Numbered from the stretch's first letter, positions 37,133 to 45,527 are shown. The stretch: DNA of 64,000 bases from Anoxynatronum sibiricum (GCF_039414295.1 NZ_JBCITM010000020.1:9102-73101), one strand, 5' to 3'. The notes: generated from the sequence alone by a model not told the origin. Program-made: numbers and translations.

Positions 37133-37495
37133 TTATAGGCGTTTGCTGATGAGTTTTTCTCCCCCCCGCGTTCCCAGCATGGTCATTAATTGTTTTTCGT
37201 TGATCACCTGAATGAAAAGCCCTTTTTCTCGATAGGACAGGGCTTTCTTTTCTTTGGCGCTTTTTTTGCCATTACAATTACCAGCCCTCTGACCAATCCC
37301 CACCACCAGGTAGTCTGTTTCTTTGGTCACCGATGACTGAGGGATGCCCCCTTTGCTCCGGATGTGTTCATAGGCTTTTTCCCGGGTCATAGCCATCAGG
37401 GTGCCGGTAATGCAGATGTTTTTGCCCTTAATTGATGGTTGTAGACGGGTTTCTTCCATGAGCTGGAAAATATCCATCTGTTTCATGGCGGCCAC
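37133..37495 (-). CDS. BRCT-domain protein
   Basis: 120 residues. The BRCT core spans about 20-110: SIKGKNICITGTLMAMTREK, HIRSKGGIPQSSVTKETDYLV and VVGIGQRAG, like the C-terminal domain of NAD-dependent DNA ligase, but encoded alone. Stand-alone BRCT proteins of this type occur on plasmids and phages. It probably binds DNA ends or phosphorylated partners. ATG 37495 (or the ATG at 37483) follows AGGAGGTGGCC. Confidence 0.85.
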   Translation of the reverse strand: MAAMKQMDIFQLMEETRLQPSIKGKNICITGTLMAMTREKAYEHIRSKGGIPQSSVTKETDYLVVGIGQRAGNCNGKKSAKEKKALSYREKGLFIQVINEKQLMTMLGTRGGEKLISKRL

Positions 37496-37649
37496 CTCCT
37501 ATGGCGACGGTTTGGCGGGGCGGGGGGGATAGTCTGAAGTGTCAATGCTATAATTATTTGTATACATTGATTTGCAATATGTTTACATTGTTTATTTTAT
37601 TATATTACGACAGAAGACACCTAGCAAGGCTTTTAAGGATAAAGCGCAT

Positions 37650-37680
37650 AAAAAAGCACCCAGTTTGGCCGCTGGATGCT
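37650..37680 (-). terminator. rho-independent terminator of the rep gene
   Basis: Minus strand: AGCATCCAG-CGGCCAAA-CTGGGTGCT (one G-U pair) followed by TTTTT. Confidence 0.75.
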
Positions 37681-37797
37681 CCTGGGTGGTTACGGGTATG
37701 GTTTGTTCTCGGGTTAATCCATGGTATTCGCACTCTTCTTCTTTTTTCAATGGTATGAATGGAAAGTTTGGAGATATTGGAGAGTTGTGGGGAGTTG

Positions 37798-37831
37798 AGG
37801 TGATCCAGCGCCAACATCCCATCACCTTTTT
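37798..37831 (+). terminator. plus-strand terminator-like hairpin
   Basis: AGGTGAT-loop of 16-ATCACCT followed by TTTTT on the plus strand, without a plus-strand protein gene upstream. Candidate end of a small or antisense RNA affecting rep. Confidence 0.45.
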
Positions 37832-37900
37832 CACCTCCAGTACTAAAGATGATGGACCGGATCTGGTTTTCTTATTTATCATAATCTACTTTTCTGAATA

Positions 37901-38884
37901 TCATCTGTTTTGGTAAGAGTAGTAATCCCAGTCTTCCGAGAGGGCTTTTTTAAGATATGCGAATTTATTCTTCACACTCTTTTCTTTCATTTTTTCCACA
38001 TAGTATTTGGTGTAACCAAAAGGGTCTTTGTTAAACTTATTGATGGCCAGCGTATACAACGCAGTCACTTGCTTTGCATTAAACTTATATTCCCCAATGC
38101 CGCACTTTTCTTTGATGTCTCCAATATCGTAGCTCCCTTTTTTTACCATTTCTTCCAGGAAGGCTTTCTCTGGATCAGACTCGACTGTTTCATATAAAAA
38201 AACGATTTTTTCGATATTTCTGCCTCTCTTTACTTTTTCATAATGAACCCTCACATCGGTATGCTTGTTTATTTCATTTATGGCCGTCTTAATGACTCTC
38301 TTCTCAAAATCATAAAATCTGTCATATTCATCATCTTCAATGCCTAAAATTTCCCGCAGCTGATTCACTTCCATTGCTAAATTGTTTTTTTTAGGCCACT
38401 GTTTTAACAATTCGTAGAGCTTAATGGCATATCCACTTTTCATCTTCAACACGTTTTGAAGCTGAAATTGAGTAAATGCTTTTAATTGTATAAGGTAAGG
38501 CTTTAATTTTTTTTCCATGGTCACAGTGATCGTTCCTGATCCTTCAACGTGTTCTGCAGATGATAAATACCTGGCTTCAAAAAATCTCTTTTTGCCACCT
38601 TCAATTTCTTCTTCTATTACAATTTTTCTATCCATCAGGTCACTTGTTGTCTCCTTAACAACCTTGTAGAAGTTTTTATCTGTGGTCCCAGTCAACTTTT
38701 GTATATCTTTTACATCAATCTGATAGCTGTCCTTAAATTCAGTGTCATCTTTGTCGATAAGGGAAATAACACTTAGTGCAATCTTTTGCTCAAGAGCACC
38801 CATTTTACCTTTTGCCCTCACTAAAGCATGACCTTTGGCTACCATATTGCTTCCATCAAGTTGGTTGTTTTTTGACTTGGTCAT
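37901..38884 (-). CDS. Rep_3-family plasmid replication initiator
   Basis: About 327 residues. Two winged-helix units are visible: LVRAKGKMGALEQKIALSVI with KDIQKLTG, then GYAIKLYELLKQW and VNQLREILGI, the RepB/Rep_3 signature, followed by INKHTDVRVHYEKVKRGR. Known: Rep_3 proteins bind iterons to open the origin, and dimers repress their own promoter. Six iterons lie 26 bases upstream. I prefer ATG 38884 (GAGGATGG at about 10 bases); a GTG at 38890 is possible. Confidence 0.92.
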   Translation of the reverse strand: MTKSKNNQLDGSNMVAKGHALVRAKGKMGALEQKIALSVISLIDKDDTEFKDSYQIDVKDIQKLTGTTDKNFYKVVKETTSDLMDRKIVIEEEIEGGKKRFFEARYLSSAEHVEGSGTITVTMEKKLKPYLIQLKAFTQFQLQNVLKMKSGYAIKLYELLKQWPKKNNLAMEVNQLREILGIEDDEYDRFYDFEKRVIKTAINEINKHTDVRVHYEKVKRGRNIEKIVFLYETVESDPEKAFLEEMVKKGSYDIGDIKEKCGIGEYKFNAKQVTALYTLAINKFNKDPFGYTKYYVEKMKEKSVKNKFAYLKKALSEDWDYYSYQNR

Positions 38885-38909
38885 TTTCACCCATCCTCAC
38901 ATAAAAAAG

Positions 38910-39041
38910 ACCCTGTTTTCGTCGTCTTATTTCCTTGTTTTTGTCGTCTCTTTACCCTGTTTTTGTCGTCTCTTTACCCTGTTTTCGTCGTCTTATTTCC
39001 TTGTTTTTGTCGTCTCTTTACCCTGTTTTTGTCGTTATTTA
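38910..39041 (+). repeat. iteron array, plasmid replication origin
   Basis: Six tandem 22-bp units start at 38910, 38932, 38954, 38976, 38998 and 39020. The core is ACCCTGTTTTTGTCGTC, with variants TCCTTG (units 2 and 5) and TTTTCG (units 1 and 4). Units 1-3 are repeated almost exactly as 4-6, so the array arose by duplicating a 66-bp block. An AT-rich stretch (39041-39150) adjoins it. The position directly upstream of a Rep_3 gene identifies oriV. Confidence 0.92.
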
Positions 39042-39173
39042 ACTTCTGTATCCTTTTGTTTTAAAGGGTCTCAGACTCTTTAAATGGTTTAAATGTAGTT
39101 AAATCTGTTAAATGAAGTTAAATAGAGAGAAACTGTTCTTAATTATGTTAACTTCCAAGCTGCATTTCCATAA

Positions 39174-39190
39174 GACGACAAAAATAAGGG
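39174..39190 (-). repeat. inverted iteron copy
   Basis: GACGACAAAAATAAGGG is the iteron core in reverse orientation with two mismatches, between the AT-rich region and parB. Together with the tandem array it delimits a Rep-binding region of about 280 bases. Confidence 0.6.
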
Positions 39191-39215
39191 ATTTTGGTTA
39201 CTTTTTCAATTGGTT

Positions 39216-40178
39216 TCAGTTTGACAAAGTTTCTTTAGCTGATTCAATCAATTTCTCAATTTTTAAAGACAATTTGTTTTTTTCAAGCATAGAAAGATTT
39301 TCAAAAAGTTCTGCAACGTCACTGGAGATTTCTATAGATATTTTTTTATACTCTTGAGTTGATTCTTGAGAAAGGATATCTTCCAACTGTTTTTGAGTTA
39401 AAGATCCTTTGAAACGTCGCGTGTATTTTGAAGTCATTTTATCTACATAATGATCGAAGAGCCATTGTTGAATGGATTCATCAAAAAGAGCAATCTTCGC
39501 TCCAGCGCTATAGCTTATCGAGTTTTGGTACAACTTATCTTTAAATGGCTCAATGAGTTTGTTTAATCGCTCCAGCTCTGTTATTTGGCGCCCAGAAATC
39601 TTATATTCTTCGGCGATCTTATCCCGGATCTTGCCATCTCCGTATTTATTGTAAGCACTTTTATAGTGGCTTTTACTACGAAGAACAGCATACTTAGTGG
39701 CGATGGACCGAGATTTTTCTAAAGGAGAAAGTACTCGCTGCACCCAGTTGGTATCAATAATGATTTCTTTTGCTTCATCTTCAGTGATGGCATTTTCACC
39801 TTTAATGAAAGCGGGGATTTTTTTAAAAGTTTCATCTTGAGTGGACTTTAAAATATATTCATAAGCTTTAACCCGATTATGTCCAGATAGGATCATGTAT
39901 GTTGAGTCTTCCCTCTCCCAAACCACAATAGGGTGGAGAAGGCCTTTGCTTAGAATACTTTCTATCAGCTCGAACATTTTACTGTCAGTCAATGGTGTGA
40001 AAAAGTTCCATTCACTCGGTGCAGGGATGAGAGAAGTAACATCTATGAACCGGATATCAGTATCTCCTTGTATGTGGGACATGTTAATATCACGAGTGAA
40101 AAGACTTTTATTACTATCCTCTGCAGAAGACTTCATTAGGTTTTTCATTCTATCTGTATTCTTTAACTTACTTGACAA
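39216..40178 (-). CDS. parB: ParB-family partition protein
   Basis: 320 residues starting at TTG 40178, with GGAGG 9 bases upstream. The ParB N-terminal domain (about 40-140; DVTSLIPAPSEWNFF, HPIVVWE, LSGHNRVKAY, the catalytic CTPase-type patch region) precedes an HTH (about 190-215; IRDKIAEEYKISGRQITEL). It overlaps the parA stop by 11 bases. Known: ParB binds parS and spreads as a CTP-dependent clamp, activating ParA for segregation. I could not identify parS. Confidence 0.92.
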   Translation of the reverse strand: MSSKLKNTDRMKNLMKSSAEDSNKSLFTRDINMSHIQGDTDIRFIDVTSLIPAPSEWNFFTPLTDSKMFELIESILSKGLLHPIVVWEREDSTYMILSGHNRVKAYEYILKSTQDETFKKIPAFIKGENAITEDEAKEIIIDTNWVQRVLSPLEKSRSIATKYAVLRSKSHYKSAYNKYGDGKIRDKIAEEYKISGRQITELERLNKLIEPFKDKLYQNSISYSAGAKIALFDESIQQWLFDHYVDKMTSKYTRRFKGSLTQKQLEDILSQESTQEYKKISIEISSDVAELFENLSMLEKNKLSLKIEKLIESAKETLSN

Positions 40179-41145
40179 TGCGAGACACCTCCTTAGCTAA
40201 ATTTTGATATTGCTTATTCGCTCGGCTGTTTTCGCTAAATACATTTAAAGGAATTTGTTCCCACTGAGATTTTTTGACATTAGTATCAATGGGAATGTAG
40301 GTGTCAAATATTTTATTTCCAAAAACATCGATTAGCACATTTTCAGCCTCGGTAGTAATAAGCTCTCGTTTATCAACCTTTGTACGTAAAACACCAGCAA
40401 TTGCAAGGTTTTGGTTTATATCTTGTGCTTGACGAATAAATTTTGTTAGAATTTCAAGACCCAAAATACCAAAAGCTGACATTTCAACAGGTACGATAAT
40501 ATAGTCACTGGCATTTAAAATATTGAAGTTGAGGATTCCTAAAGTGGGATTAGTATCAATGATAATATAGTCGTAAGTTCCCATATCAATGACTGGCTGC
40601 AAAATTCTTTTAAAGATGGTTTCTCTAAGGGTTTTTGTAAACAAGATCATCTCAATAGTTGCCATGTTGAAATCAGAAATAATGATGTCAATATTTTGAA
40701 ATTCTGTGTTGACAATATATTCAGTGAGAGGGGATTCTTGAATGATTGCCTCATATAGGTTCAACCTGTCATTCCGCTCCACGTTATAGCTGTAGCTCAG
40801 GTTCATTTGCATATCCCCATCAATTAAAAGAACCCTATTTTCATTTATCTCAGAAAGGCAATAACCCAGGCTTGCTACCACACTGGTTTTTCCGCTGCCT
40901 CCTTTGTTATTGGCGACGGTGATAACCTTTGTTTCCCGAAAATCTTCTAAATACACCTCGGAAATAGGTATTTTTAAGGCCTCACATAGTTTGCTAATGT
41001 TTTCATAGGTGGTATCACTCCGCCCTGTTTCGAGGGCTTTAATGATCGAAATGTTTACTCCAGACATTGAAGAAAGATCTTGCTGAGTAAAATCAACGTC
41101 AAGCCTTCTTTTGCGCAGCACTTCATTTAATACCCGACTTTTCAT
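40168..41145 (-). CDS. parA: ParA-family ATPase with N-terminal HTH
   Basis: About 325 residues. I choose ATG 41145 (AAGGGGGG at 8 bases). An XRE-type HTH (about 6-60; FTQQDLSSMSGVNISIIKALETGRS) is fused to a deviant Walker A ATPase (NNKGGSGKTSVVASLG at about 75-90; LLIDGDMQMN; YDYIIIDTNPTLG). Such type Ia ParA proteins both drive plasmid segregation and repress the par operon through the HTH. First gene of parA-parB. Confidence 0.93.
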   Translation of the reverse strand: MKSRVLNEVLRKRRLDVDFTQQDLSSMSGVNISIIKALETGRSDTTYENISKLCEALKIPISEVYLEDFRETKVITVANNKGGSGKTSVVASLGYCLSEINENRVLLIDGDMQMNLSYSYNVERNDRLNLYEAIIQESPLTEYIVNTEFQNIDIIISDFNMATIEMILFTKTLRETIFKRILQPVIDMGTYDYIIIDTNPTLGILNFNILNASDYIIVPVEMSAFGILGLEILTKFIRQAQDINQNLAIAGVLRTKVDKRELITTEAENVLIDVFGNKIFDTYIPIDTNVKKSQWEQIPLNVFSENSRANKQYQNLAKEVSRIVK

Positions 41146-41263
41146 TGGTACCCCCCTTTTTAAAAACATAAAAGTCAGAAAACTATTCAACAAAAGCATA
41201 ACACTAACAACTTATAGATTCAACACTAATTTAAAAAAAGTTATAACCGAATTAAAAACAGGT

Positions 41264-41293
41264 AAAAGGTGGGAAGCATGCTTCCCACCTTTT
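41264..41293. terminator. bidirectional terminator
   Basis: AAAAGGTGGGAAGCATGC and its perfect complement form a 15-bp stem with A and T runs on the two sides. It insulates parA from the upstream recombination operon. Confidence 0.85.
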
Positions 41294-41474
41294 TTGAATT
41301 ATATAGAATTGATAAGTGCTTAGATGTTATTTAGAAAGCAACCAAACCCTGTTATTCAAAAAATGAATATCTGCGATGAAGTTTCATCAATGGATAGGAC
41401 GCTTAATTAACGGCGAAAAAGCGATTGCGTCGATTTTAAGAAATTGATTTTTCTGCCAGCACAGTCGGAATGTG

Positions 41475-41504
41475 AAAAGAGCCGGTTCTTCGCCGGCCCT
41501 TTTA
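41475..41504 (-). terminator. terminator after the GHKL/zincin gene
   Basis: Minus strand: AAAAGGGCCGG-loop-CCGGCTCTTTT, about 20 bases after the stop. Confidence 0.7.
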
Positions 41505-41525
41505 TTTTTGATAAAACACCCACCC

Positions 41526-43190
41526 TCACTCCAACTGATGGCACAGGATGGACTGATTGTGTTCCTGCTGACCGCCAAAAGCAGCTGCCAACTCATCTGT
41601 TAGACTCACACAAAATCCTTCTGATGACAACCTGATCCTTCTCTTCAGGATCACAGGTTCCATCTCCTGAAGTAGGGGGAACCGCAGGCGATGCTGGGAT
41701 GTTTTAACGATTAGGTCAGCACCGGTGACGATGAGGTGGCACTGCAGGTCCTGAGCTGTAATAGAAAGACTTGATGGCAGCACCAAATTCATTTCCTCTA
41801 TATTAGCCTTTGCTGGCACCCCGTTGTTTCGCATCAACTGCAAGAGAGTAGAAGCTAGCTTTTCATTAATGGCCGTAGCGAAGTCGCGGGAGTAATCATC
41901 CGCCCCGGAATGAAGGTGGGCCAGTTCGTGGAGAAGGGTGCCCAGGGTGGCAGAGAGGCCTTTTTCCAGCTGGCTTCTTTTAATCCCGATGGTGCGGGTT
42001 TCCGGCAGGTACAGGCCGGTGATGTCATCTGAATCATGGTAGTGGGAAAAGACCCGGATCTCCCCGTCACATTCCCAATGGATGGCCGCAGCGCATTCTT
42101 TTGCCTGTTTTAAAAGCTCTTTTTCTTGATGTGTCAGTTCACCGGGACTCACCCACTGGATTTTATAGTCTTCTCTGAGTTTTTCCACGTCTTCAGGGAC
42201 CCCGGCGTCTTTCAAGATACGGTGAATTTGAGACTGCAGCTTGAGCGGTTGATAACCCAGCACCTGTGCTTCCAGGGAGGCCAGTTCATTGGTGGATAAC
42301 ACCGCTTTTTGACCGAATAGGGAGTGGAAGGCCGCCGCCCATTTTTCACTCTGCGTCGTATACAGATAAGGCTTAAATTCGATGAGGGGCCGCCACACCT
42401 CCTCCTCCATGGCGGCCACACCAATAATGGCTTTGATGATCTCCTCCTGGTCTGTGTGCCGAAGGAGACTGCCCACCTGGTCTGCCAGTTCACTGGTGTC
42501 CATTAAATCTCGATCCCGGTTCAGCTTCTCCATGGAAACCCCGTAATCAAACAAAGCCTCCACCTCTTTGATAAAGACCCCTTTATTGTAGACCCGGCCC
42601 AGGTGTTCCTGTTTGCAACGGGGATAGACACTGCCAGTATCACTTTGCCATAGTGGAGTCACTGTACTGTAGGGAAGAAAGTAGTGGCCCAGCTGCTCGA
42701 TGATACTTCGCAGCTTATCTGTTGTCTGGAGCTGAACAAAAGAGCCTTGTGCCGGCACTGCTGTTTCATAGACCCTGTAAAACAACACCCTTTGACATTC
42801 CAGTTCCTTTTCAAAGGGCTGGATAAGCCAGTTCTGGCTGCCTAATGTGACATCTAACCCCAACCGCAGGCAGGTGAGGAGCGCCATCTTCGTGCCTTCT
42901 CCGAACTGACCGATGGATTCACTGTCTGTTTTCTTAGATGATGCACCGATGCGCTTGGCTAGGACAATCCCGTAGCCCTCCCCGTCATCACTGATGGTGA
43001 TGGCGTCAACTGTCGATTGGATACTGATCCGGTCCTTGTCACCGCCCACACTGTCCAGGGCATTAGAGATAAACTCCCGCAGGATGTGCCATTCTACCCA
43101 GCTGTCATTCTCATAATCCAGGGTTAAATTCACATCGAACTCTTCCTTGAAAAGGTATTCTCTTTCATTGATGACTAAGCTGGTTAACAT
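41526..43190 (-). CDS. GHKL ATPase fused to HExxH metallopeptidase-like domain
   Basis: About 554 residues from ATG 43190 (AAAGGAGG upstream; an upstream frame to 43289 crosses a terminator and is not used). An N-terminal HATPase_c-type fold: HILREFISNALDS (N-box), ITISDDGEGYGI (G1 box), GQFGEGTKMALL (G2 box), as in Hsp90/MutL-type ATPases. About residues 420-460 contain LLHELAHLHSG, a zinc HExxHxxG-like motif, followed by another 100 residues. The combination is unusual. Neighbours on the same strand are annealing and exonuclease genes. Inferred: a nucleotide-gated protease or DNA-transaction factor of the plasmid. Confidence 0.82.
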   Translation of the reverse strand: MLTSLVINEREYLFKEEFDVNLTLDYENDSWVEWHILREFISNALDSVGGDKDRISIQSTVDAITISDDGEGYGIVLAKRIGASSKKTDSESIGQFGEGTKMALLTCLRLGLDVTLGSQNWLIQPFEKELECQRVLFYRVYETAVPAQGSFVQLQTTDKLRSIIEQLGHYFLPYSTVTPLWQSDTGSVYPRCKQEHLGRVYNKGVFIKEVEALFDYGVSMEKLNRDRDLMDTSELADQVGSLLRHTDQEEIIKAIIGVAAMEEEVWRPLIEFKPYLYTTQSEKWAAAFHSLFGQKAVLSTNELASLEAQVLGYQPLKLQSQIHRILKDAGVPEDVEKLREDYKIQWVSPGELTHQEKELLKQAKECAAAIHWECDGEIRVFSHYHDSDDITGLYLPETRTIGIKRSQLEKGLSATLGTLLHELAHLHSGADDYSRDFATAINEKLASTLLQLMRNNGVPAKANIEEMNLVLPSSLSITAQDLQCHLIVTGADLIVKTSQHRLRFPLLQEMEPVILKRRIRLSSEGFCVSLTDELAAAFGGQQEHNQSILCHQLE

Positions 43191-43222
43191 TAATATTTCC
43201 TCCTTTAAGGGTTCAAAAAATG

Positions 43223-43256
43223 AAAAAAAGAGCAGTCCTGTTGAAGGCTGCTCTTT
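43223..43256 (-). terminator. terminator between annealing-protein and GHKL genes
   Basis: Minus strand: AAAGAGCAG-loop-CTGCTCTTT followed by TTTT, placed between the two coding regions. It implies partial termination or a separate promoter for the GHKL gene. Confidence 0.8.
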
Positions 43257-43285
43257 CCATGATCGCGAACAAATAGAGTGGATGC

Positions 43286-44107
43286 TCATGAAGCTTCCTG
43301 CATGGACAGCAGATGGCGAATCAGCTGTGTGGCCTGACTCTTTGACAACGCAAATGTATGCTCAACCCCAAAGTCTTTTTTTAGCAGCAATTGAGCATCA
43401 TCTTTACTGAAGTTTAGCGCTTTGCCCAAGCGCTGTATTTTTAGAATCTGAGGCTTGGTGATAGGTTCATCTTTTGTTTCCTTGGAACGAATGGATGACA
43501 GTACTCTAAGGTCTTCTAAGTCTTGGGTAAATAGGTTACTGGAACGAGTAGCAGACAAGACAGCATCTACCAATGCCCGTTTCTTGGCCATCTTCATGAT
43601 GGTGTTCACCAGGGTGTAGGGGTCCTGGCTGGCATATTTCTTTTCCCAGGTATTGCAGCTGCCAATGCCTTCCGCCTCCACAAACCCTGTCCGTTTGCTG
43701 GTGAGCCTGACTTTTACTTCGAAATGGAAAATACCTTTCTCCCAATCTTCCAGACGATTGATTACTTCCACTTCTTTAGAGAAGCCGAATATGTCGCAAA
43801 GTTTTTCTGCTCCAGGCTTCAAAAGTGTGGGTTTCTGGCAGCCTGGGATTTTTCCGTAGTCCTGACCTTCCACCATCATTTCAGCAACAAAAGTTTGAAG
43901 CATTCTGATTCGTTCTCGGGCCTCCTCTAAAGTGATAGCAAGTGTTGGAAGTATTTGAGATGATACAAGAGGCTGTAATTCCATGCAAGCTCCTTGCTGA
44001 TCTTTTTGCTCATCGTCTAACCTTAATAGATCCTGCCTTTCATTTTCCAATACGATGCCTTTGGTCGCCACCTGTTCCTGTAGCTTATCGATCAGCTTTT
44101 TAGACAT
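43286..44107 (-). CDS. putative single-strand annealing (Rad52-like) recombination protein
   Basis: 273 residues. After a helical N-terminal part come VAEMMVEGQDYGKIPGCQKP, LLKPGAEKLCDIFGFS and FHFEVKVRLTSKRTGFVEAE, then YASQDPYTLVNTIMKMAKKR and ALVDAVLSATRSSNLFTQD, which resembles phage Sak/Rad52-type annealing proteins. It is paired with a YqaJ exonuclease gene upstream, the standard two-component phage recombination arrangement. Oddity: AGGAGG lies about 38 bases before the ATG, separated by a hairpin, while the immediate upstream has only AGCGG. Assignment is by pattern and context. Confidence 0.65.
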   Translation of the reverse strand: MSKKLIDKLQEQVATKGIVLENERQDLLRLDDEQKDQQGACMELQPLVSSQILPTLAITLEEARERIRMLQTFVAEMMVEGQDYGKIPGCQKPTLLKPGAEKLCDIFGFSKEVEVINRLEDWEKGIFHFEVKVRLTSKRTGFVEAEGIGSCNTWEKKYASQDPYTLVNTIMKMAKKRALVDAVLSATRSSNLFTQDLEDLRVLSSIRSKETKDEPITKPQILKIQRLGKALNFSKDDAQLLLKKDFGVEHTFALSKSQATQLIRHLLSMQEAS

Positions 44108-44159
44108 AAAAATACCGCTTGCTCAGAAGAGAGCAGGCGGAGCCACCTCCTTTCAGTGC

Positions 44160-45101
44160 TTATTTTGATTTGACGGTGAACCGTCTTGAAATACTAGCCT
44201 TCGTATATTCTTGTGCCAGGATAGGGTGTTTTTTCTTAAATGCCGTTGTGTCAAATCGCTCTGAACTGACCGGTGTCCATTTGATGGTACAGTGACCGTC
44301 AATGGCAGCAGTCTCATGATCCCCCATGAGAGCCTTGATCTTTGCTGCCGCTTCATCCTTCAGGTTCTTAGCTTCTTTTTCGGATGCCTGATGGGTTTCA
44401 AAGGCCTTAATCAGGTCCAGGCTATCAGCAGGAAGGATCAGGGTTTCTTTTTTGCCCCCAGGGTACAGCAGTGCCAGCAGTTCAGTTGACTGTGCCGTAG
44501 GGACAGGGGGTGACTTTGCCAGTACGTGATTTGTCCAAAAATGCATCTCCAGAGCCATTAGGTGTTGGATCATCTCGTTGTCCCGTTGGATGCGTTTGTA
44601 CTGGAATTCATTACCACCTATAAGGACAGCAATGTAGGCGTAGTCATATCCGGTCACATTCAAATAGTGCTGGACTTGAAGCATATAAGCATCCGGTACC
44701 TTGTCACCCTCCCATTCACATTTTGAGAAAGCGTTGGCAGTTTTAGCCTCAAAGACTCCCACATGACCTTCATCATCAATCACAATGCCATCTAGATTAG
44801 CCAAGAGATAAGGCACTTCAGGATGCTGAAGAATGACTGGCAATGGTTCTACTCGCAAGCCGCTGCGCTTCATAAATTCTGATATAACGACATTTTCAAG
44901 GGTACTGCCCCAATAAAGCGCCTCATTGGTTTCAAAGGGTTGCCCCTTATCAGTTTTGTCCATATAGACACTGAAAGGGTCTTTCCATCGACTGACTCCA
45001 GCGATGGCTGCAGCATCAGACCCTCCAATTCCAGATCTTCTATGGCACAGCCATTCTTCATGCGTCAATCCGTTTGTGTGAACGAGTATTGTTGCATTCA
45101 T
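44160..45101 (-). CDS. YqaJ-family viral-type exonuclease
   Basis: 313 residues, ATG 45101 overlapping the upstream small gene by ATGA. It has HEEWLCHRRSGIGGSDAAAI at the start, and the PD-(D/E)xK core LLANLDGIVID, GVFEAKTANAF (catalytic E and K), DAYMLQVQHYLNVTGY. Known: lambda-exonuclease-like 5'-3' resection that loads an annealing protein; that partner is encoded next. It is part of the plasmid recombination operon with ArdC-like and RadC genes upstream. Confidence 0.9.
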   Translation of the reverse strand: MNATILVHTNGLTHEEWLCHRRSGIGGSDAAAIAGVSRWKDPFSVYMDKTDKGQPFETNEALYWGSTLENVVISEFMKRSGLRVEPLPVILQHPEVPYLLANLDGIVIDDEGHVGVFEAKTANAFSKCEWEGDKVPDAYMLQVQHYLNVTGYDYAYIAVLIGGNEFQYKRIQRDNEMIQHLMALEMHFWTNHVLAKSPPVPTAQSTELLALLYPGGKKETLILPADSLDLIKAFETHQASEKEAKNLKDEAAAKIKALMGDHETAAIDGHCTIKWTPVSSERFDTTAFKKKHPILAQEYTKASISRRFTVKSK

Positions 45102-45271
45102 TTCATTATCGCCTTCTTTCCGTCAGTGATATTCCAAGACAGTAGGTTAAAACAAGGAGCCTTACAATGCAACATCTCCAATGCCTCTGTGAGGTTGGCA
45201 GCTTCAAGGGAAAGAGTTAAAGAAACAGGGGTACGGCTAGTTTCGGTTAGAGTAAAATGAAAAATAAGCAA
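45098..45271 (-). CDS. 57-residue conserved-context small protein
   Basis: TTG 45271 lies 8 bases after a perfect AGGAGG. The product starts LLIFHFTLTETSRTPVSLTL and ends GKKAIMK; its stop overlaps the YqaJ start as ATGA, which argues strongly for real translation coupled to the exonuclease. No family recognised. It could be a regulator or accessory of the recombination pair. Confidence 0.65.
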   Translation of the reverse strand: MLIFHFTLTETSRTPVSLTLSLEAANLTEALEMLHCKAPCFNLLSWNITDGKKAIMK

Positions 45272-45299
45272 GGTTATAACCTCCTAACAAGATGCTGGT

Positions 45300-45470
45300 C
45301 TAGAGAGTATCATCTAAAAGACGGATTGATCTGACACCGATCCAAACAGCATCAGGGTGCTTGTCGTAGAATAACTGGATTGCCTCTAAGGGACTGTTCA
45401 CCTTGGCAGAAAACTGGTGCGCTTCCTTGGCGTGGGGTTGCTCACGATAGCTGATCTTAATCCTAAGCAT
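45300..45470 (-). CDS. 56-residue small protein
   Basis: ATG 45470 after GAGGTGAACACC. It begins MLRIKISYREQPHAKEAHQF and contains SPLEAIQLFYDKHPDAVWIG, well-formed basic/amphipathic protein. It ends 29 bases before the next small gene and starts 27 bases after the ArdC-like terminator. Function unknown; part of the same minus-strand run. Confidence 0.6.
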   Translation of the reverse strand: MLRIKISYREQPHAKEAHQFSAKVNSPLEAIQLFYDKHPDAVWIGVRSIRLLDDTL

Positions 45471-45496
45471 GGTGTTCACCTCATTTCATCAAAATT

Positions 45497-45527
45497 GAAA
45501 AAGAGCCAGGTCAGAAAAAAGCTCTTT
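45497..45527 (-). terminator. terminator after the ArdC-like gene
   Basis: Minus strand: AAAGAGC-loop-GCTCTTT followed by TTC, touching the stop codon. Confidence 0.65.

Larger units (their letters stand above)
37496..37900. other. gap between rep and BRCT genes with opposed terminators
   Basis: About 400 bases without a trusted gene. A minus-strand terminator for the rep transcript and a plus-strand terminator-like hairpin face each other here, so a plus-strand transcript may end in this gap. A 96-codon minus-strand frame crosses the terminator and has no good ribosome site. Confidence 0.4.
41146..41525. other. par promoter region and terminators
   Basis: This 380-base gap contains the parA promoter area with repeated TAGTGTT motifs (candidate autoregulatory sites for the ParA HTH) and two terminators listed separately. 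No gene seen. Confidence 0.4.

Noticed and set aside
37592..37882. 96-codon minus-strand frame downstream of rep
   Set aside because: Runs through the rep terminator and has only a weak upstream site.
38910..39041. Regular short repeats that could suggest a CRISPR array
   Set aside because: Units are contiguous 22-mers without unique spacers and lie upstream of a Rep_3 gene; they are iterons.
41264..41293. Long palindrome as a possible parS site
   Set aside because: The A and T tracts on both sides of a 15-bp stem fit a bidirectional terminator better, and it does not resemble known parS sequences; binding tests could overturn this.
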